NCBI GenBank assembly: GCA_021779935.1
Contig: JAJXZT010000016.1
Location: 62,001-126,000 of the forward strand
Source of the DNA: Acidobacteriota bacterium
GTDB lineage: Bacteria; Acidobacteriota; Terriglobia; Terriglobales; Acidobacteriaceae
Direction: 5' to 3'
DNA length: 64,000 nt
This document shows positions 61,049 to 64,000 of this stretch, in pieces. The notes beneath the pieces were generated by a model. It saw nothing but the letters and a program-made list of their open reading frames with translations, was not told the DNA's origin and did not search any database. The position numbers were made by a program, and so were the translations under genes. Each line of letters starts with the position of its first letter. The first letter of the stretch is position 1.

Positions 61049-61864
61049 TTATCTTGTTGCGGCGCCAGTGCCGCCGTCCTGGAATCCCATGCCTCCCGCC
61101 GGAACAAGCATGCCGCCATCCACCAGAAGCGCAGAGCCGGTGATGAATGACGCCCAATCGCTGGCGAGGTAGGCGATTGCGTCCGCGATTTCAGAGGCTT
61201 TAGCGATGCGTCCCACGGGATGCATGCGGGCACAGATATCCAAAACCTTCTGCGGATTGGGATCGAGACCAGCGGCCCAGTGCAGCATCGGAGTGTCAAC
61301 GGTGCCGGGGCAGACGCAATTCACGCGAATCCCGTTTTTCGCGTAGTCAAGCGCCATCGCACGAGTCAGTCCGAGGAGGCCGTGCTTTGCCGTGACGTAG
61401 GCGGCGGAACCGCCGATGGCACTCATGCTTTGCACGGATCCGACGACCACGATTGCGCCGCCTTTGCGCTTCATCATCGCAGGCACGGCAAACTTTGAAA
61501 CAAGGAAGCAGCCCTTCAAGTTGATGCCGAGCACTTTGTCCCACAACTCTTCCGAGGTGGAAACGACGTCGCCATATGCCTGAATGCCGGCGTTGCTCAC
61601 CAACACGTCGATTCCGCCGAAGTGCGTGACCACACCGGCGATGGCGGACTCAACCTGTTTGGAATCGCTGACGTCACAGGCAAAGCAGATGCATTTTCCA
61701 CCTGTGTTCACAACGCTCTGCGCAGTTTTTGTTCCGGCTTCGAAATTGGAATCGAGCAGAGCGACCGACGCGCCGAGTTCGGCGAGTTTGCGGACGGTGG
61801 CCTCGCCGATGCCCATGGCTCCACCGGTAACTACAGCGACTTTGCCGTCAAAGTTGATATTCAT
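61049..61864 (-). CDS. SDR family oxidoreductase
   Basis: 271 residues; VTGGAMGIGEATV, NAGIQ, VVVGSVQSMSAIGGSAAYVTAKHG gives the catalytic Ser, Tyr and Lys. It overlaps the glycosidase gene by ATGA and precedes the second SDR by 12 bases. Two SDRs side by side suggest two successive oxidations of a sugar or sugar acid. Confidence 0.82.
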   Translation of the reverse strand: MNINFDGKVAVVTGGAMGIGEATVRKLAELGASVALLDSNFEAGTKTAQSVVNTGGKCICFACDVSDSKQVESAIAGVVTHFGGIDVLVSNAGIQAYGDVVSTSEELWDKVLGINLKGCFLVSKFAVPAMMKRKGGAIVVVGSVQSMSAIGGSAAYVTAKHGLLGLTRAMALDYAKNGIRVNCVCPGTVDTPMLHWAAGLDPNPQKVLDICARMHPVGRIAKASEIADAIAYLASDWASFITGSALLVDGGMLVPAGGMGFQDGGTGAATR

Positions 61865-64000
61865 GGCTTATCCTCGGTCCCGGACGCGGCCGGAAGATTG
61901 GAAACTGTCTCTACGCGCAAAGTTATAACCTGAAACGGCTTCAGCGAAACTTCGATATTGCCGCCACTCGCAGTCAACTCGGATTGCTTGTCTTCAAGCG
62001 ACGTGCAAAGCCAGCCGCGAGTGAACTTGAGGAATGCGCTGTGGAGTTCTACTCGAGCAGAAACACCGGCGGTTTCCTGAAGTCGCAAGATTGTTCCATC
62101 GCCGTCTTCCGCGCGCTTCCACGTCGTCAGTACTACGTCAGGATTGTCGACTTGCACAAGGCTTGCCTCGTTGGATGGCAAGGCCGAAGGCGCATCGGAC
62201 GCGGCGACGGAATCGGATTCGAGCGGTGTCATCGCATCAAGCCCGAAGCGGTTCGCAGCGCTGGGGTCGAGCGTCGCGCTACTCGTCAGAACGTAACGGA
62301 AGGTGAAGTTTCCACCCTGCCAGGCGGGGAAGTTCGTTCCCCAGTAGTTATTCATCAGCCACGAAAAAATTGTGCTGGTCGCAGGCGTGAATTCCGAGGG
62401 CCATTTGCCACGCATGATGTCGCCGAAATTGACGAGAGGGGCGTCGAGCGGCGTGATGGTGGCCGCGACATTTGCGCCTGTGACAGCGGCAAAGTGCGTG
62501 ACGAGATACCATTCGCGACTTCCGCCCGCGAGTTCATCCTTCGCGGGATTGACCCAACCGGTCTGATCGCCGTAGACGAAATTCGGATGCGCGACGAGGA
62601 ATGGAAAGGCGATATATGCAGATTCACGGCTCAAAACGCGGGTCTTATGGAGGTCATAGCGGAATTCGATTTTCTTCTCGGAGTTGAAAAGAGTGATGGT
62701 GGTGCGGATGCGCGGGGTGTTGACCGAGGAGGAATCGAGGACGATGACCGTGCCGAAGGGCGTGCGGCGGACGCTGACGAGCTTGCCGGCGGTGGCGGGG
62801 TGAATCGTCAGATGAGCAGGTTTTATGCCTGCTCCGTAGCGATAGAGGCTGTTGCCGGGATAGCTGTCGCCGCCGGTCACGTAGAGATATTGTCCGAAGC
62901 GATAAGGACTATTCGGGTCGACCAGTTCGCGATTGAGCTGCTTGTCGAAGATGTTTTCGACCGATCCGGTGGCGGGATCGAGGGTAACTCGGTAATAACT
63001 GTTCTCGATAACTCTCTGATCACTGGGGGGTGGCACGGGAGTATCGCTTTTCACGCCGGGTTTGAGGGTGAAAAGTTTGTAGCCCATTGCGGGAATATCA
63101 GAGGCCTCGAAGCGCACGCGCTGCGAGCCGGGACCGAAGCCGGGGAGCTGGATGCCCTTTTCAACCTTGAGTACTTCAAAGGGAACGGGCTTGCCGGTGA
63201 CGGAGTCAACGAGGCCGGAGCCGACTGGAAGATCGATGGTTATCAATCCACTGCGCTTCCAGTTGAGCGAATTGAAGACGGCGAGGGAACTCTCACGCGG
63301 GGCAAGGAACGACTCGAGTTGCGCCCAGCTCCGCTGGATCGACTCGGTGATCTCACGGCGTGCCGCGGTGGTGTGGGCGCGCTTAAGGGCGAGTTGCCCG
63401 GTGGCCTGTTGACTCTCCGGCTGGGTGGTGGCGCCGACGTAGTCCCAAGTGTGCTCGTCATAGAGAAGCTGGTTGTTCCATGCCTGCTGTAACAACGATT
63501 CGTCAGGGCGCAGTATGGGGGAGAGCACGGATGGGATTGTGCCCATCTTCTCAGCGGTCAGGATACGTTCCTGGTTGTGGCGATGGATGGCGGTGTAGAA
63601 GGCATCGGAGCCGTAGCCGTCTTCCCAATAGGGCCCGAAGTCGCCGCGATAGATGGGGAACTTTCCATCGGCCTCTTTGTCGATGCGCTGCATGGCGGAC
63701 TGCACGGTTGCGAATTCAAGATGGGGGAAGGCGTAGTGAGAGTTCCATGCCTGCGGCAATTCAGCCTGGCCACGGTCGAAGGGCGTGTTCTCCAATTGCG
63801 AGCCGAAGATGATGGCGCTGTTCGCCTTGTAGTCGGGGCGCGTGTAGGCCTGGAGGAAGACGGGCAGGGAGTCGCGTCCGGCGGCGATGTGCCACGGGCT
63901 GCCGAAGAGAGTGTGCATCTGGAGATACGCACGCGAATACCACATGAGGACGCGACCGCCGTCGGGGCCTTCCCAGTAGAACGGTGACTTCTCGTTCCAG
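61861..64000 (-). CDS. GH38 alpha-mannosidase-like glycosidase (5' part outside window)
   Basis: At least 713 residues; the frame stays open to the right edge. The visible N-terminal piece (FYWEGPDGGRVLMWYSRAYLQMHTLF... NSAIIFGSQLENTP... EFATVQSAMQRIDKE) belongs to the GH38 catalytic domain, then the helical middle domain (LLQQAWNNQLLYDEHTWDYVG) and C-terminal beta domains (SLAVFNSLNWKRSGLITIDLP... ENSYYRVTLDPATGSVENIFDKQLNRELVD). The catalytic Asp motif lies upstream, outside the window. It releases mannose from glycans or other polymers and heads the operon visible here. Confidence 0.85.
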   Translation of the reverse strand, partial: WNEKSPFYWEGPDGGRVLMWYSRAYLQMHTLFGSPWHIAAGRDSLPVFLQAYTRPDYKANSAIIFGSQLENTPFDRGQAELPQAWNSHYAFPHLEFATVQSAMQRIDKEADGKFPIYRGDFGPYWEDGYGSDAFYTAIHRHNQERILTAEKMGTIPSVLSPILRPDESLLQQAWNNQLLYDEHTWDYVGATTQPESQQATGQLALKRAHTTAARREITESIQRSWAQLESFLAPRESSLAVFNSLNWKRSGLITIDLPVGSGLVDSVTGKPVPFEVLKVEKGIQLPGFGPGSQRVRFEASDIPAMGYKLFTLKPGVKSDTPVPPPSDQRVIENSYYRVTLDPATGSVENIFDKQLNRELVDPNSPYRFGQYLYVTGGDSYPGNSLYRYGAGIKPAHLTIHPATAGKLVSVRRTPFGTVIVLDSSSVNTPRIRTTITLFNSEKKIEFRYDLHKTRVLSRESAYIAFPFLVAHPNFVYGDQTGWVNPAKDELAGGSREWYLVTHFAAVTGANVAATITPLDAPLVNFGDIMRGKWPSEFTPATSTIFSWLMNNYWGTNFPAWQGGNFTFRYVLTSSATLDPSAANRFGLDAMTPLESDSVAASDAPSALPSNEASLVQVDNPDVVLTTWKRAEDGDGTILRLQETAGVSARVELHSAFLKFTRGWLCTSLEDKQSELTASGGNIEVSLKPFQVITLRVETVSNLPAASGTEDKP

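Overview
The window looks like chromosomal DNA of a soil or sediment Acidobacteriota (Terriglobia / Koribacter-like). The reasons are two very large TonB-dependent receptors with an N-terminal carboxypeptidase-regulatory-like domain, a polyuronate catabolic locus, GH38/ROK/RhaT sugar genes, long alpha-helical TPR and TlpA-like secreted proteins, moderately high G+C, and intergenic space full of short dispersed palindromic repeats. The taxonomic call is inference; there is no rRNA here.

Layout. 1-420 (minus): the 5' end of a chorismate mutase gene behind what reads as a complete Phe/Tyr attenuator (promoter, Phe/Tyr-rich leader peptide, alternative hairpins, terminator). 532-2768 (plus): a DedA-rhodanese fusion with an in-frame TGA followed by a good bacterial SECIS-like hairpin (candidate selenoprotein), then a MarR regulator and pirin. 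3019-7294: an RND efflux pair. 7494-23809: polyuronate utilisation (IclR regulator, TonB receptor, kduI, exuT-like transporter, kduD, kdgK, eda, kdgF, a DUF4861-GH88 fusion, an SDR, a shrunken mannonate dehydratase relic, an alginate/glucuronan lyase-like enzyme and an uncharacterised secreted protein). Together these can take unsaturated oligouronides to pyruvate and glyceraldehyde-3-phosphate. 24375-28048: beta-ureidopropionase-like amidase, class III aminotransferase and NCS1 permease, consistent with reductive pyrimidine degradation.

28049-31500 is an A/T-richer island flanked by repeats. It carries an ABC-type ATPase overlapping a DUF4435/TOPRIM-like gene, the composition of a PARIS-like anti-phage system, and it starts beside a relic of the 3' end of a second NCS1 gene. 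31503-41243 is mostly housekeeping: two TPR proteins, a PBP1A-type penicillin-binding protein, proS, an alkyltransferase-like protein, a receiver-like protein and small conserved genes, separated by composite dispersed repeats.

41602-53013 (plus) is an unusual unit: one polypeptide joining an ECF sigma factor, an anti-sigma-type zinc finger, a membrane span and a BON-like periplasmic part, then a TonB-dependent receptor and three exported thioredoxin-fold proteins (two with TPR-like N-terminal parts). 53137-64000 (minus) is a sugar operon that enters from the right edge: GH38 alpha-mannosidase-like enzyme, two SDRs, mutarotase-like protein, RhaT-like transporter, ROK kinase, class I mannose-6-phosphate isomerase, esterase and a beta-propeller-like secreted protein.

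The points most worth testing are the attenuator (1-420), the candidate selenoprotein (532-1488), the PARIS-like island (28884-31096), and the sigma/anti-sigma fusion with its receptor and thioredoxins (41602-53013).
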